From Actinomycetes bacterium (GTDB taxonomy: Bacteria > Actinomycetota > Actinomycetes > Mycobacteriales > Mycobacteriaceae), in contig JAEYUQ010000001.1 in assembly GCA_023432405.1 (NCBI GenBank), forward strand, positions 1 through 64,000: a DNA stretch of 64,000 bases. The letters are read 5' to 3'. Under the pieces are notes generated by a model that was given only the letters and a program-made list of their open reading frames with translations, was not told the origin of the DNA and made no database searches. Positions 33,134-42,839 of the stretch are shown here, piece by piece. How positions within the stretch are numbered: position 1 is the stretch's first letter; each line of letters starts with the position of its first letter. A program made the translations under genes and the position numbers.

Positions 33134-34084
33134 ATGACCCAGTCGTATGTCTTAGTTGAACACGCTGACGGGGTAGTCAGCCCCAAAACCTACCCACTGC
33201 TCGCCGCGGCGAAGCAATGGGGTGAGGCTGCGGCTGTGGTTGTCGGGCAGCGCGGAGATCACGAGCCTCTCGTCGAAGACCTCGCAGCTCACGGAGCTGA
33301 TCGCATAGTGGGAGCCTGGGCCCCGGACTATGCTGCGCGTCTGATTACTCCCGAACTGGATGCTCTCCAACACCTTGCCACCGAGGAGCCTGGAGCTGTG
33401 TTTGTTTATAAAGGGCCTCAGGGCTCCGAGATTGGAGGGCGCTTAGGAGCTCGCCTTAACTCCGGTTTTGTGAACAATGTGTCTCAGCTCAATGAGGACA
33501 AGACAGTAGGTGTCAAAATTTTCGCCGATTCTGTTCTCTCCACTGTGCGCACCTCAGGCTCTAGCCCTGTGTACGCCTTGCGCAATGAAGATTTCGGCAC
33601 CCCAGCACCAGGGGCGGGAACCGTCAGTGAGTTGGAACTTCCACCAGCAACCCATCTGGATGCCAGGGTGGTCAAACACAACCCGCCCCGGAAGGCTCAG
33701 CGTCCCCCAATCAGTCAGGCTCACACCGTCATTGCCGGTGGACGTGGCGTTGGAGATGACGGTTTCAGCGAGTATGTAGAACCCCTTGCCGACGCCCTCG
33801 GTGCCGGTATAGGTGCTACGCGCGACGTCGTCGAGTTAGGGTGGATTAACGGTGGTGCCCAGATTGGTCTTTCTGGTCAGGTGATTGCCCCACAGCTCTA
33901 TATTGGTCTGGGTATTTCGGGAAACGTGTATCACACCGGAGGAATCCTTGGCTCCGACACCATCATTTCCATCAACTCAGATGAGGAAGCTCCGATTTTT
34001 GAGATTTCCGATCTGGGAGTTGTCGGTGATGTAGAGGACATTGTTCCTGCACTCATCGAAGAGCTGAAGGCGCGTCGCTCCTAA
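33134..34084 (+). CDS. etfA: Electron transfer flavoprotein subunit alpha
   Basis: EtfA carries the FAD of the flavoprotein. The 316-residue protein has an N-terminal alpha/beta domain and a C-terminal FAD-binding domain. The latter contains GGRGVGDDGF, GATRDVVELGWI, IGLSGQVIAPQLYIGLGISG (a hallmark) and IISINSDEEAPIFEISDLGVVGD in outline. It forms an operon with etfB. The cysteine desulfurase gene starts at the base after its stop, an arrangement also seen in mycobacteria. Confidence 0.96.
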   Translation: MTQSYVLVEHADGVVSPKTYPLLAAAKQWGEAAAVVVGQRGDHEPLVEDLAAHGADRIVGAWAPDYAARLITPELDALQHLATEEPGAVFVYKGPQGSEIGGRLGARLNSGFVNNVSQLNEDKTVGVKIFADSVLSTVRTSGSSPVYALRNEDFGTPAPGAGTVSELELPPATHLDARVVKHNPPRKAQRPPISQAHTVIAGGRGVGDDGFSEYVEPLADALGAGIGATRDVVELGWINGGAQIGLSGQVIAPQLYIGLGISGNVYHTGGILGSDTIISINSDEEAPIFEISDLGVVGDVEDIVPALIEELKARRS

Positions 34085-35227
34085 ATGCCTTCTGATGTTG
34101 GGATGCCCTCGGAGATGTCGCTGTACTTCGACCACGCCGCCACCACACCCATGCGGGAGGTGGCTATTGAGACGTGGACGCGCTACGCATCACAGCTCAA
34201 TCCTGGGGGACAATATCGGGCAGGGCGTCAGGCACGCAGTGTCCTTGACGACGCCCGTGAATCCATCGCGGAGTGTCTGGGCGCAGACCCCATCGAAGTG
34301 ATCTTCACTTCCTCAGGCACCGAGGCCGACAACCTCGCTGTTGCTGGTTTGTATGCAGCTTCTCCACATCGACGAGTGGTGACCTCTCCCATTGAACATC
34401 CAGCAGTGCTGGAGACAGTGCGTGCCTTGGATGCTGAGGTGGAGTATTTCCCGGTCACTCATCATGGGGTGGTTGGTGATGTTTCTGTGGCGAGCGCCCC
34501 TGCTGCCGTGGTCACGTGTATGTGGGCAAATAATGAAACGGGTGCCATTCAGCCGGTAGAGGACATTATTGCGGCTGCTGGGGAGAACCCGGTTCACATT
34601 GACGCAGTGCAGGTTGTGGGGCATCGGCCAGTGGATTTTCATGCTCTTGGAGCAACCACCCTAGCTGCAAGTGCCCATAAGTTCGGAGGGCCTCGGGGAA
34701 GCGGTATTTTATTAGCGCGCCGCAGCCCGGCACCTGCTCCTATCCTTCGTGGTGGGGGACAGGAACGTGGAATCCGCTCTGGAACGGTGGATGTGGCCAG
34801 TGCGGCTGCCACCGCAGCTGCTCTCCGTGAGGCTGTATCCGAGATAGAAGAGGAAACACGCCGTCTCCGAGGTCTCCGCGATGAGGTGATTTCTGCGGTG
34901 ACCGCTCAGATCCCTGACGTACTGGTCCACACTTGGGAACCCGCTTTACCAGGGCACGCTCACTTTTCCTTTCCTGGCGCCGAGGGAGATTCTCTCATCA
35001 TGCTCCTCGATGCTGCTGGGATTGCCGCCGCCACGGGTTCTGCGTGTTCCAATGGCGTGAACCGTGCTAGTCACGTCTTGTTATCGATGGGAGTATCTGA
35101 GAGAGATGCCCGCTGTGCACTGCGCTTGACCTTGGGGCGCACAACTACGCAGAAAGACGTGGAAGATCTCTTGAGAGTTCTTCCTGGCATAGTTGCACAG
35201 GCGCGCCAGGCAGGAATGGCTCTGTAA
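34085..35227 (+). CDS. Cysteine desulfurase (NifS/IscS family)
   Basis: This 380-residue PLP enzyme removes sulfur from cysteine and passes it on as a persulfide for Fe-S clusters or thiolated tRNA. The conserved features are YFDHAATTPM at the start, the PLP lysine in SAHKFGGPRGSGIL, and the active-site cysteine in GSACSNGVNRASHVLLSMG near residue 320. The next gene encodes the tRNA 2-thiouridylase MnmA, making it the likely sulfur donor for that enzyme. The first ATG at 34085 is used, though an in-frame ATG at 34103 is closer to the conserved region. Confidence 0.92.
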   Translation: MPSDVGMPSEMSLYFDHAATTPMREVAIETWTRYASQLNPGGQYRAGRQARSVLDDARESIAECLGADPIEVIFTSSGTEADNLAVAGLYAASPHRRVVTSPIEHPAVLETVRALDAEVEYFPVTHHGVVGDVSVASAPAAVVTCMWANNETGAIQPVEDIIAAAGENPVHIDAVQVVGHRPVDFHALGATTLAASAHKFGGPRGSGILLARRSPAPAPILRGGGQERGIRSGTVDVASAAATAAALREAVSEIEEETRRLRGLRDEVISAVTAQIPDVLVHTWEPALPGHAHFSFPGAEGDSLIMLLDAAGIAAATGSACSNGVNRASHVLLSMGVSERDARCALRLTLGRTTTQKDVEDLLRVLPGIVAQARQAGMAL

Positions 35228-35275
35228 ACCCGCTGTGACGGACGGGAGGAGCCGTCTGCGTGTATTTTAGCGTCT

Positions 35276-36346
35276 ATGCGTGTTCTAGCGGCGATGAGTG
35301 GTGGTGTTGATTCCTCTGTGGCGGCAGCTCGCGCTGTTGCGGCAGGTCATGAGGTAGTGGGTGTTCATCTTGCCCTCGCTCAAGACGCCGCTCAGGTGCG
35401 AAGCGGCTCACGTGGTTGCTGTTCCCTGGAGGATTCTGCTGATGCCCGCAGAGTCTGTGACAAGCTAGGTATCCCGTTTTATGTCTGGGATTTTTCCGAT
35501 CGCTTCAAGGAAGAAGTCATCGATGATTTCATCCACTCCTACGAGAGAGGTGAAACCCCCAACCCTTGTCTGCGGTGTAATGAGAAAATCAAGTTTGCTG
35601 CCCTGCTGGACCGCGGTTTAGCCCTGGGGTTTGATGCTGTGGCCACCGGCCACTACGCCCGCATTTCTCCCGAAGGCTACCTCCTGCGTGGGCGTGATCC
35701 GAAGAAAGATCAGTCCTATGTTTTGGGGGTGCTTACCAAGCGCGAGATTGATCACTGTCTCTTTCCCGTAGGGGATACTCCCAAGCCAGAGGTGCGCAAA
35801 GAAGCAGCCTCCTACGGTTTTTCCACCGCCAACAAACCAGACTCCTACGACATTTGCTTCATTCCCGATGGGAATACCAAGAAGTTCTTGGGCGCTAACA
35901 TTGGGTTGCGCCCAGGTCTGGTCAAAGATCAGGACGGTACAGTGTTGAGAGAACACGACGCCACCTATGGCTTCACTATTGGGCAGCGTAAAGGGTTGGA
36001 TATTAGGGTTCCTGCTGCTGATGGCCAGCCGCGCTACGTTACCTCTATCGACGCCGCCCATAACACCGTGGTGGTGGGTTCTCGGGAGGATTTGAGTGTC
36101 TCCGAAATCCATGCGGATCGCTTAAAGCACCTCCACCCAGCGATGTCCGGTGAGCTGGACTGCGAAGTACAGGTTCGCGCTCACGGAGGATTGGCTCGCT
36201 GCCATGCTGTTGTAGATCGGGAGAATGACCACATGACTCTCAGATTGACGAAGCCTTTGCAGGGAGTAGCTCCAGGTCAGGCCGCAGTTCTGTATGACGG
36301 TGAGACTGTTCTCGGCTCAGGGACTATCTGTAGCACGCGCCGCTAG
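35276..36346 (+). CDS. mnmA: tRNA-specific 2-thiouridylase MnmA
   Basis: MnmA thiolates U34 of tRNA-Lys, -Glu and -Gln. The 356-residue protein has the PP-loop GGVDSSVAA at the N-terminus. The catalytic cysteine pair lies in NPCLRCNEKIKF and in YDICFIPDGN. The GHYARI segment and the C-terminal beta domain (LRLTKPLQGVAPGQAAVLYD in outline) are also present. It follows the cysteine desulfurase gene by 48 bases. Confidence 0.96.
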   Translation: MRVLAAMSGGVDSSVAAARAVAAGHEVVGVHLALAQDAAQVRSGSRGCCSLEDSADARRVCDKLGIPFYVWDFSDRFKEEVIDDFIHSYERGETPNPCLRCNEKIKFAALLDRGLALGFDAVATGHYARISPEGYLLRGRDPKKDQSYVLGVLTKREIDHCLFPVGDTPKPEVRKEAASYGFSTANKPDSYDICFIPDGNTKKFLGANIGLRPGLVKDQDGTVLREHDATYGFTIGQRKGLDIRVPAADGQPRYVTSIDAAHNTVVVGSREDLSVSEIHADRLKHLHPAMSGELDCEVQVRAHGGLARCHAVVDRENDHMTLRLTKPLQGVAPGQAAVLYDGETVLGSGTICSTRR

Positions 36347-36354
36347 AATCTCAG

Positions 36355-37041
36355 CTAAGAGTTTTCTGGAACGCTCTGCAGTGGCCACTCCTTGTTGAGC
36401 GGCGCTTTCAGCCTATTAGTTTTCTTAAAATACTCCTCTCGGCTGTTTTCCAGCTCGTTGTACCAGACTGCCTGATCTACCATGAGTTGATCGGCATCAG
36501 TAGCAGTGAGATAGGGCCATTCATGGGCCTGTTTCCAGGCAATACGGGCTGCTGCAAGAGCATCTGAAGAAGCATTGTGGGCGTTATCCAAAGCAATGCC
36601 ATAAAGTTCCGAGAGGCTCTGGAGAGTGCGGCGCTGCTTTCGCTTATGAACAAAGTGTCGGTCTAGAAGAAGTGGGTCTATTACGAGGCCGTCTACTGTG
36701 AAAGACGGTTCCAGACTTCTCAGGACTGTTAGGTCATAGGGTGCGTTGAAAACAATGAGTGCATAATCCTCGGCCCAGGCTTTTCGGATTGCGTCAATAG
36801 TGTGTGCCAGAACCTCTTCCATCGGTGCCCCATGCTCACGGGCGTACTGTGTGCTAATGCCGTGTACGGCTTGAGCTTGCTGGGGAATGTCCACTCCAGG
36901 ATCGGCTAATAGTTCGTTATGTTGCACATCACTGCCATCAATGGTGAGCAGGGCAGCAGTGACAATTCTGGCTGTGTGAGGATTGACGCCTGTGGTTTCC
37001 AGATCGAAAGACATCACGTGAGTGGGGTTGAAAGTTGTCAT
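36355..37041 (-). CDS. DnaQ-like 3'-5' exonuclease
   Basis: The 228-residue protein has the DEDDh exonuclease fold of DnaQ epsilon. Exo I is MSFDLETTGVNP, Exo II is LIVFNAPYDLTVL, and Exo III has the His/Asp pair in HNASSDALAAARI. Short length and lack of a polymerase or BRCT domain indicate a stand-alone nuclease that could process DNA or RNA ends. It converges with mnmA and diverges from ligA, with start regions overlapping the region just upstream of ligA. Confidence 0.88.
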   Translation of the reverse strand: MTTFNPTHVMSFDLETTGVNPHTARIVTAALLTIDGSDVQHNELLADPGVDIPQQAQAVHGISTQYAREHGAPMEEVLAHTIDAIRKAWAEDYALIVFNAPYDLTVLRSLEPSFTVDGLVIDPLLLDRHFVHKRKQRRTLQSLSELYGIALDNAHNASSDALAAARIAWKQAHEWPYLTATDADQLMVDQAVWYNELENSREEYFKKTNRLKAPLNKEWPLQSVPENS

Positions 37042-37096
37042 AGTGCTGACTCTAGCCGGAGGCTTCGCACTACCCTTGTTAAACGTGAAGGCACAT

Positions 37097-39103
37097 GTGA
37101 CCCCTCAATGGGAACAGGAATGGGAGAGCCTTGCTGCTGAGGTTCGCAGGCATAGGCAGCTGTATTTCAATGGCACCCCAGCTATCTCGGATGCTGAGTT
37201 TGATACCCTCTTTCAGCGTTTAGAGCGTCTAGAGAATGCCCACCCAGAGCTTGTCAGGACAGATAGTCCTACTCAGCAGGTAGGAGCTCCTGTCAGCTTT
37301 GATTCGGTGAGGCACCCGGAGCGGATGTTATCCCTGGATAACGTTTTTAATGAGGAAGAACTGAGAGCCTGGCTTGCTCGAACTCCAGCCAAGCAGTACA
37401 TCACTGAATTGAAGATTGATGGGCTTTCCATTGATCTGATTTATCGCAATGGAATACTTGTTCGTGCCGCTACCCGCGGAGATGGCAGTGAAGGGGAGGA
37501 CATCACGGCTAATGCGCGGGTCATCCAGGATATTCCAGAGACCTTGCATGGCAGTGATATTCCGTCGATGCTGGAAGTGCGCGGAGAGGTTTATATTGCT
37601 GTGGCAGATTTTTCTGCGGTGAACCAGGCACGGCAAGAAGCAGGAGGAAAACCCTTCGCTAATCCCCGCAACGCGGCTGCCGGGTCACTGCGCCACAAGA
37701 ATCCACAGGAGGTTAAGAGGCGTCGTCTGCGTATGATCTGCCACGGAATAGGGGCTGTAGAGGGGCGTGACTTTTCAACCCAATCCGAGGTCTATGAGGC
37801 CTTCTCTCGCTGGGGTTTACCTCTGTCACCTTTCAATAAAGTAGTGACAACTCCTGATGAGGTGGTGGCTCAGATGAAGTATTGGGGAGCTCACCGTCAC
37901 GATGCCGCTTATGAGATGGATGGTTTCGTTATCAAGGTCAATGACCTCTCCCAGCAACAGCAGCTTGGTGCCACAAGTCGCGCCCCTAGGTGGGCAATTG
38001 CTTATAAATATCCGCCTGAGGAAGTGATGACCACCCTCCTGGATATTCGTGTGGGAGTGGGACGCACCGGACGGGTTACGCCCTTTGCTGTGATGAAGCC
38101 GGTGACTGTGGCCGGGTCCACAGTGTCCCTGGCTACCCTCCATAATCAAACAGAGGTTCGCAGGAAAGGTGTGCTCATCGGGGATACCGTGGTTCTTCGC
38201 AAAGCCGGTGAGGTGATTCCTGAAGTCCTCGGGCCTATTGTTGAGGAGAGGGACGGCACCGAATTTCCCTTTATTTTTCCCACCTATTGCCCTTTGTGCG
38301 GTACTCGTCTAGCGCCAGCCAAAGCCGAGGATGCAGACTGGCGCTGCCCCAATACGAGGTCGTGTTCAGGTCAGCTCTCTGCTCGTTTAACCTATCTGGC
38401 TGGTCGAGGAGCCTTTGACATTGAAGCCCTGGGAGAGCGTGGGGCTGAAGATCTCATACGCTGCGGTGTACTTCGCGATGAGAGCGAGCTTTTTGATATT
38501 ACGGCAGAAGATCTCGAAAAAACTCGCACCTACACCACGAAATCTCACAGACTGAATGCCACTGGGAAAAAACTCCTTGCCAATCTTGAGGTTGCCAAGA
38601 AGGCAGAGTTTTGGCGAGTGCTTGTGGCGTTGTCTATCCGTCACGTGGGCCCCACAGCGGCCCGGGCACTGGCCAGCACTTTTGGTTCAATGGATGCTCT
38701 TCGTGCTGCTCACCCTGAGGACATTGCTCGCACAGAAGGAGTGGGAGACACCATCGCTGATTCTCTCACCGAATGGTTTGAGGTGGACTGGCACCGCGCG
38801 ATCGTCGATAAGTGGGCGAATGCAGGCGTAACTATGGCCGTAGACGTGAACGATTCATCCCCACAAACCCTTGCCGGAACAACGGTGGTGGTAACTGGCA
38901 CCCTGGAAAAGTATTCTCGTGATGCTGCGAAGGAGGCTATTGTCAGCCGAGGTGGGAAAGCAGCGGGTTCTGTATCTAAGAAGACGGATTACGTGGTGGT
39001 AGGGGAAAACGCAGGCTCTAAGGAGAAGAAAGCTCGAGATTTAGGCATTCGGATTCTCTCCGAGGCGGAATTTGAGCAGCTCCTGGCCGGAAAACTGGAT
39101 TAG
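37097..39103 (+). CDS. ligA: NAD-dependent DNA ligase
   Basis: LigA seals nicks using NAD+. From GTG 37097, preceded by GAAGG, the protein has 668 residues. The adenylation lysine is in ELKIDGLSIDLIY near residue 110. An OB fold follows, then the four-cysteine zinc finger (CPLCG ... CPNTRSCSG), helix-hairpin-helix repeats (ALSIRHVGPTAARALASTFG in outline), and the C-terminal BRCT domain starting LAGTTVVVTGTLEKYSRD. The frame is open a further 25 codons upstream over the divergent exonuclease promoter; those residues are unlikely. Confidence 0.96.
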   Translation: MTPQWEQEWESLAAEVRRHRQLYFNGTPAISDAEFDTLFQRLERLENAHPELVRTDSPTQQVGAPVSFDSVRHPERMLSLDNVFNEEELRAWLARTPAKQYITELKIDGLSIDLIYRNGILVRAATRGDGSEGEDITANARVIQDIPETLHGSDIPSMLEVRGEVYIAVADFSAVNQARQEAGGKPFANPRNAAAGSLRHKNPQEVKRRRLRMICHGIGAVEGRDFSTQSEVYEAFSRWGLPLSPFNKVVTTPDEVVAQMKYWGAHRHDAAYEMDGFVIKVNDLSQQQQLGATSRAPRWAIAYKYPPEEVMTTLLDIRVGVGRTGRVTPFAVMKPVTVAGSTVSLATLHNQTEVRRKGVLIGDTVVLRKAGEVIPEVLGPIVEERDGTEFPFIFPTYCPLCGTRLAPAKAEDADWRCPNTRSCSGQLSARLTYLAGRGAFDIEALGERGAEDLIRCGVLRDESELFDITAEDLEKTRTYTTKSHRLNATGKKLLANLEVAKKAEFWRVLVALSIRHVGPTAARALASTFGSMDALRAAHPEDIARTEGVGDTIADSLTEWFEVDWHRAIVDKWANAGVTMAVDVNDSSPQTLAGTTVVVTGTLEKYSRDAAKEAIVSRGGKAAGSVSKKTDYVVVGENAGSKEKKARDLGIRILSEAEFEQLLAGKLD

Positions 39104-39173
39104 CCCTCAACTCCACAGGGATAAAGCCCTCACCCACATCTGTGTGGCTTGTGATGAGCTTTTCCCGCTCCTA

Positions 39174-39839
39174 TCACGAGGCCAGGACAGCCCCAATAAT
39201 GGTGCCGAGATTTCCTAGGTGCTTGATTTCTGCGCCAAGGAAGGAAGGGCCTCCCACACGCCCCAAGACGAGAATCATGGATGTGCCGGCCAAAGGTGCG
39301 GCTGCCAAAGCGGTGTCCAAGAGTGCCCAGGACTCCGGCACCCAGGATTCTTCTTCAGGGTCGATTGCTCTGGCGGAAACAACAGGGATTCCCTGTGGGC
39401 TAGAACCGTCATCCTCGGGAGCGGAATCGGAGGCCGCAACCCGATGGACTGTTCCCTCCACGCTGATCACAATTGCCCAATTAGCAGATAAAGACTTGGG
39501 AATCACCGTGACCAAGGCGTTGAGGGCGGCTGTTGGATTCTTCTTGTGCTCTGCCACAGCTGCCAGCATGGCCACTTGTCCTCGTCTATCCACCGTGCCA
39601 GCATAGGGGCGGATGGAATCTACCAGGACACCCTCTACGGATTCGGCAGCAGTAATGAGAGTTTCGGCTAAGGTTCCCGGTGGCAAAGCAACCACGATGT
39701 CATCAGTGACAGTTCCAGTGATGTCGGACTCAATGACGTCTACGGATTGAATATCCGCATTCATAACACCGAGAGCTTCGGCCAACAGCGCCAGGGAGCC
39801 TGGGCGATCCGGCAGTTGTACGCGCATGAGGAAAGACAT
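39174..39839 (-). CDS. ACT-domain amino-acid-binding protein
   Basis: From the ATG at 39839 (MSFLMRVQLPDRPGSLALLAEAL) the product has 221 residues. The first 75 form an ACT domain, the small regulatory fold that binds amino acids; DRPGSLALLAEALG and N-x-D-I-Q-S-V-D-V are its hallmark. The remainder is a second domain of unknown role (AMLAAVAEHKKNP, then a C-terminal GxPSFLGAEIKHLGNLGTIIGAVL). It is found before gatC across Mycobacteriales and converges here with ligA. No enzyme domain is attached, so a regulatory role is plausible. Confidence 0.82.
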   Translation of the reverse strand: MSFLMRVQLPDRPGSLALLAEALGVMNADIQSVDVIESDITGTVTDDIVVALPPGTLAETLITAAESVEGVLVDSIRPYAGTVDRRGQVAMLAAVAEHKKNPTAALNALVTVIPKSLSANWAIVISVEGTVHRVAASDSAPEDDGSSPQGIPVVSARAIDPEEESWVPESWALLDTALAAAPLAGTSMILVLGRVGGPSFLGAEIKHLGNLGTIIGAVLAS

Positions 39840-40015
39840 GGTTGTAGCTTCTCTCTGAGGAAAGTCTTGGGACACTGTAAGGACACCAGGATAGTGGACA
39901 CAATGCTTGGCGAGGGGAAACACACTGGGAGGATCTCGGACTACTTTCAGACAGCCCCTCTGTTAGCGGTAGGATGTCCGGGGATAGTAATACCGATAGC
40001 GAACGAGGATTGACT

Positions 40016-40315
40016 GTGTCAGAAATTTCTCGCGATGAGGTTGAACACATCGCCAAGCTTGCGCGGTTAGCGCTGAAACCAGAAGAGTTGGATCAGCTGG
40101 CCGTTCAGATTGACGGAATTGTTGCCAATGTGTCACGGGTCCAAGAAGTGGCTGCTGAGGGGATTGTTCCCATGAGCCATCCGCATTCCATTGAGACTCC
40201 CATGCGTGACGATGAGGTTCATGAGTCCCTCCCCGTGGAGGCTGCTTTGAATCAGGCTCCTGCAGCGGAAGACCAGCGCTTTGTAGTTCCACAGATTTTG
40301 GGGGAAAGCAACTAG
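40016..40315 (+). CDS. gatC: Asp-tRNA(Asn)/Glu-tRNA(Gln) amidotransferase subunit C
   Basis: GatC is the small linker subunit that stabilises GatA and GatB. From GTG 40016 (VSEISRDEVEHIAKLARL) the product has 99 residues, with the conserved ISRDEVEHIAKLARLAL helix and an MRDDEVHESLP segment. A longer frame from 39974 is possible. It directly precedes gatA (TAG then ATG). Confidence 0.95.
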   Translation: MSEISRDEVEHIAKLARLALKPEELDQLAVQIDGIVANVSRVQEVAAEGIVPMSHPHSIETPMRDDEVHESLPVEAALNQAPAAEDQRFVVPQILGESN

Positions 40316-41803
40316 ATGACTACCCAGTACACCGTTCCTGAATCAGGTTTGACATCGCTGAGTGCTGCCGAGCTTGCCGAAAAAATTCATAGCCGTGAGG
40401 TCTCCTCACGAGAGGTTACTCAAGCGCATCTGGATCGTATTTCCGAGGTTGACGACACGATTCACGCATTCTTGCATGTGGGAGCTGAGGCTGCTTTGGC
40501 AGCTGCAGATCAGGTGGATAAAAGCCTGGACGCTGGGGAGGCCCCAGCATCACCCCTGGCGGGTGTACCGCTGGCTTTGAAGGATCTGTTTACCACAACA
40601 GATGCCCCCACCACCGCGGCATCCAAGATGCTGGAGGGCTATATGAGCCCTTACGACGCTACTGTCACCAAGAAAATTCGAGCTGCTGGCATTCCTATTC
40701 TGGGGAAAACCAACCTCGATGAGTTTGCTATGGGCTCCTCCACCGAGAACTCCGCCTTTGGCCCCACACGCAATCCCTACAATGTGGATCTGACTGCGGG
40801 TGGTTCAGGGGGAGGCTCCGCAGCGGCGTTAGCCTCAGGTGAAGCTCCGCTGGCCATCGGTACAGACACTGGTGGATCTATTCGCCAGCCCGCAGCCTTG
40901 ACGTCCACTGTTGGGGTGAAACCAACCTATGGGACAGTATCGCGTTACGGCCTTATTGCCTGCGCGTCCTCGTTGGATCAGGGTGGCCCCACGGGCCGAA
41001 CAGTCATGGATACCGCATTGCTTCATGAAGTCATTGCCGGATATGACCCGATGGATGCCACCTCAGTAAACCGACCAGTTGCACCCGTGGTGGCTGCGGC
41101 CAAGGAAGGCGCTCACGGAGATCTCTCCGGAATGCGCATAGGGGTTGTGAAACAGTTTGACAGAGAAGGCTACCAGCCAGGCGTCCTGGAACAGTTCCAC
41201 AAGGGCGTCGATAAGCTCAAGGACGCTGGGGCACAGATTATCGAGGTAGATTGCCCCCACTTTGACGACGCCCTTCCTGCCTACTACTTGATTTTGCCCT
41301 GTGAGGTCTCCTCAAACCTGGCTCGTTTCGATGGGATGCGTTACGGGCACCGAGCCGGGGATGATGGGCATCATTCAGCCGCAGAGGTTATGTCCATTTC
41401 TCGTGCTGAGGGATTCGGAGCCGAGGTGAAGCGTCGTATCATCGTGGGCACCTATGCGCTGTCCGTGGGCTACTACGACGCCTATTACCTTCAGGCACAG
41501 CGTGTGCGCACCCTGATAGCTCAAGACTTTGTGAAGGCTTACGAGAAGGTGGATGTTTTGGTGTCTCCGACCACTCCCACTACGGCCTTTGCCTTGGGGG
41601 AGAAAGTTAATGACCCCTTGGCAATGTATAACTTTGACCTGTGTACTTTGCCATTGAACCTGGCAGGCATGGCAGGAATGTCTGTGCCCGCAGGCCTAGC
41701 TTCCGACACCCATCTTCCGGTTGGACTACAGATTATGGCTCCTGCTTTCTGCGATGATCGCCTCTATCGCGTAGGCGCTGCCTTTGAGGTGGTGCGTGAC
41801 TGA
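40316..41803 (+). CDS. gatA: Asp-tRNA(Asn)/Glu-tRNA(Gln) amidotransferase subunit A
   Basis: GatA hydrolyses glutamine to supply ammonia for converting Glu-tRNA(Gln), and in many bacteria Asp-tRNA(Asn), to the correct amide. The 495-residue amidase has the Ser-cisSer-Lys triad: Lys in GVPLALKDLF, the cis-Ser in GGSGGGSAAALASGE, and the nucleophile Ser in GTDTGGSIRQPA. Its stop overlaps the pfkA start (TGATG). The heterotrimer with GatC and GatB serves organisms without glutaminyl-tRNA synthetase. Confidence 0.97.
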   Translation: MTTQYTVPESGLTSLSAAELAEKIHSREVSSREVTQAHLDRISEVDDTIHAFLHVGAEAALAAADQVDKSLDAGEAPASPLAGVPLALKDLFTTTDAPTTAASKMLEGYMSPYDATVTKKIRAAGIPILGKTNLDEFAMGSSTENSAFGPTRNPYNVDLTAGGSGGGSAAALASGEAPLAIGTDTGGSIRQPAALTSTVGVKPTYGTVSRYGLIACASSLDQGGPTGRTVMDTALLHEVIAGYDPMDATSVNRPVAPVVAAAKEGAHGDLSGMRIGVVKQFDREGYQPGVLEQFHKGVDKLKDAGAQIIEVDCPHFDDALPAYYLILPCEVSSNLARFDGMRYGHRAGDDGHHSAAEVMSISRAEGFGAEVKRRIIVGTYALSVGYYDAYYLQAQRVRTLIAQDFVKAYEKVDVLVSPTTPTTAFALGEKVNDPLAMYNFDLCTLPLNLAGMAGMSVPAGLASDTHLPVGLQIMAPAFCDDRLYRVGAAFEVVRD

Positions 41804-42834
41804 TGCGACTAGCAACCCTTACCTCCGGCGGCGATTGCCCTGGACTCAACGCTGTTATCCGAGCTGTGGTGCGCACTGCCAGTGCAGAGTTCGGTTCTAC
41901 CGTCATTGGCTATGAAGATGGCTGGGTGGGCTTAATGGAGGATAAGCGCACTCAGCTCTACGACGATGAAGACATTGATCGTATTCTCTTGCGGGGCGGC
42001 ACTATTTTGGGCACCGGCCGCCTGCACCCGGACAAGTTCCGTGCTGGTCTGGACCAGATTAAGGAGAACCTTGACGACGCCGGTGTGGACGCCTTAATTC
42101 CTATTGGTGGGGAAGGCACGCTCAAGGGTGCCTTGTGGTTAGCCCAGAACGGTATCCCCGTGGTGGGAGTGCCCAAGACCATTGACAACGATGTGAATGG
42201 AACAGACGTTACTTTCGGTTTTGATACAGCAGTGTCCGTGGCCACTGATGCTATTGACCGCTTACACACCACTGCGGAGTCCCATAACCGCATTCTCATT
42301 GTGGAAGTGATGGGTAGGCACGTGGGCTGGATTGCCTTGCACGCTGGAATAGCCGGTGGCGCCCACTACACGCTGATTCCCGAAGTGCCTTTTGATATTG
42401 CGGACGTGGCCAAGGCTATGGAACGCCGTTTCCAGATGGGGGAGAAGTACGGCATTATTTGTGTGGCCGAAGGAGCGTTGCCTATTGAGGGCACTATGAC
42501 TTATGCAGAAGGTGAAGTGGATCAGTTTGGTCACCAAACCTTCAATAACATTGGTCAGGCCGTTGCCAGCGAGATTAAGAATCGACTGGGATATGACGTG
42601 CGTACCACGGTGTTAGGACATATTCAGCGCGGTGGCACTCCCACCGCCTATGACCGCGTACTTGCCACCCGATACGGTGTGCAAGCTGCACGAGCTGCCC
42701 ATGAGGGGCAGTTCGGAAAGACAGTGGCGCTTCACGGCGACAGTATTGAATTGATTGATTTGGAAGATGCAGTGGGAACGTTGAAGCAGGTTCCAATTGA
42801 ACGCTATCGCACTGCTCAGGCGATGTTTGGGTGA
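41803..42834 (+). CDS. pfkA: 6-phosphofructokinase
   Basis: PfkA phosphorylates fructose-6-phosphate. The 343-residue protein shows LTSGGDCPGLNAVIR, the phosphoryl-donor loop GGEGTLKGA (Gly at the position that is Asp in PPi-dependent enzymes), the catalytic PKTIDNDV, and the sugar-binding VEVMGRHVGWIALHAGIAGG in outline. The combination of Gly in the donor loop and Lys before TIDND is the actinobacterial type, generally ATP-dependent. The gene lies between gatA and gatB, the standard order in Mycobacteriales, overlapping both by a few bases. Confidence 0.95.
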   Translation: MRLATLTSGGDCPGLNAVIRAVVRTASAEFGSTVIGYEDGWVGLMEDKRTQLYDDEDIDRILLRGGTILGTGRLHPDKFRAGLDQIKENLDDAGVDALIPIGGEGTLKGALWLAQNGIPVVGVPKTIDNDVNGTDVTFGFDTAVSVATDAIDRLHTTAESHNRILIVEVMGRHVGWIALHAGIAGGAHYTLIPEVPFDIADVAKAMERRFQMGEKYGIICVAEGALPIEGTMTYAEGEVDQFGHQTFNNIGQAVASEIKNRLGYDVRTTVLGHIQRGGTPTAYDRVLATRYGVQAARAAHEGQFGKTVALHGDSIELIDLEDAVGTLKQVPIERYRTAQAMFG

Positions 42835-42839
42835 TTCTT

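Noticed and set aside
42172..42195. Lys in PKTIDND as a sign of PPi-dependent phosphofructokinase
   Set aside because: The donor loop has Gly (GGEGT) rather than Asp; actinobacterial enzymes with this combination are generally ATP-dependent.
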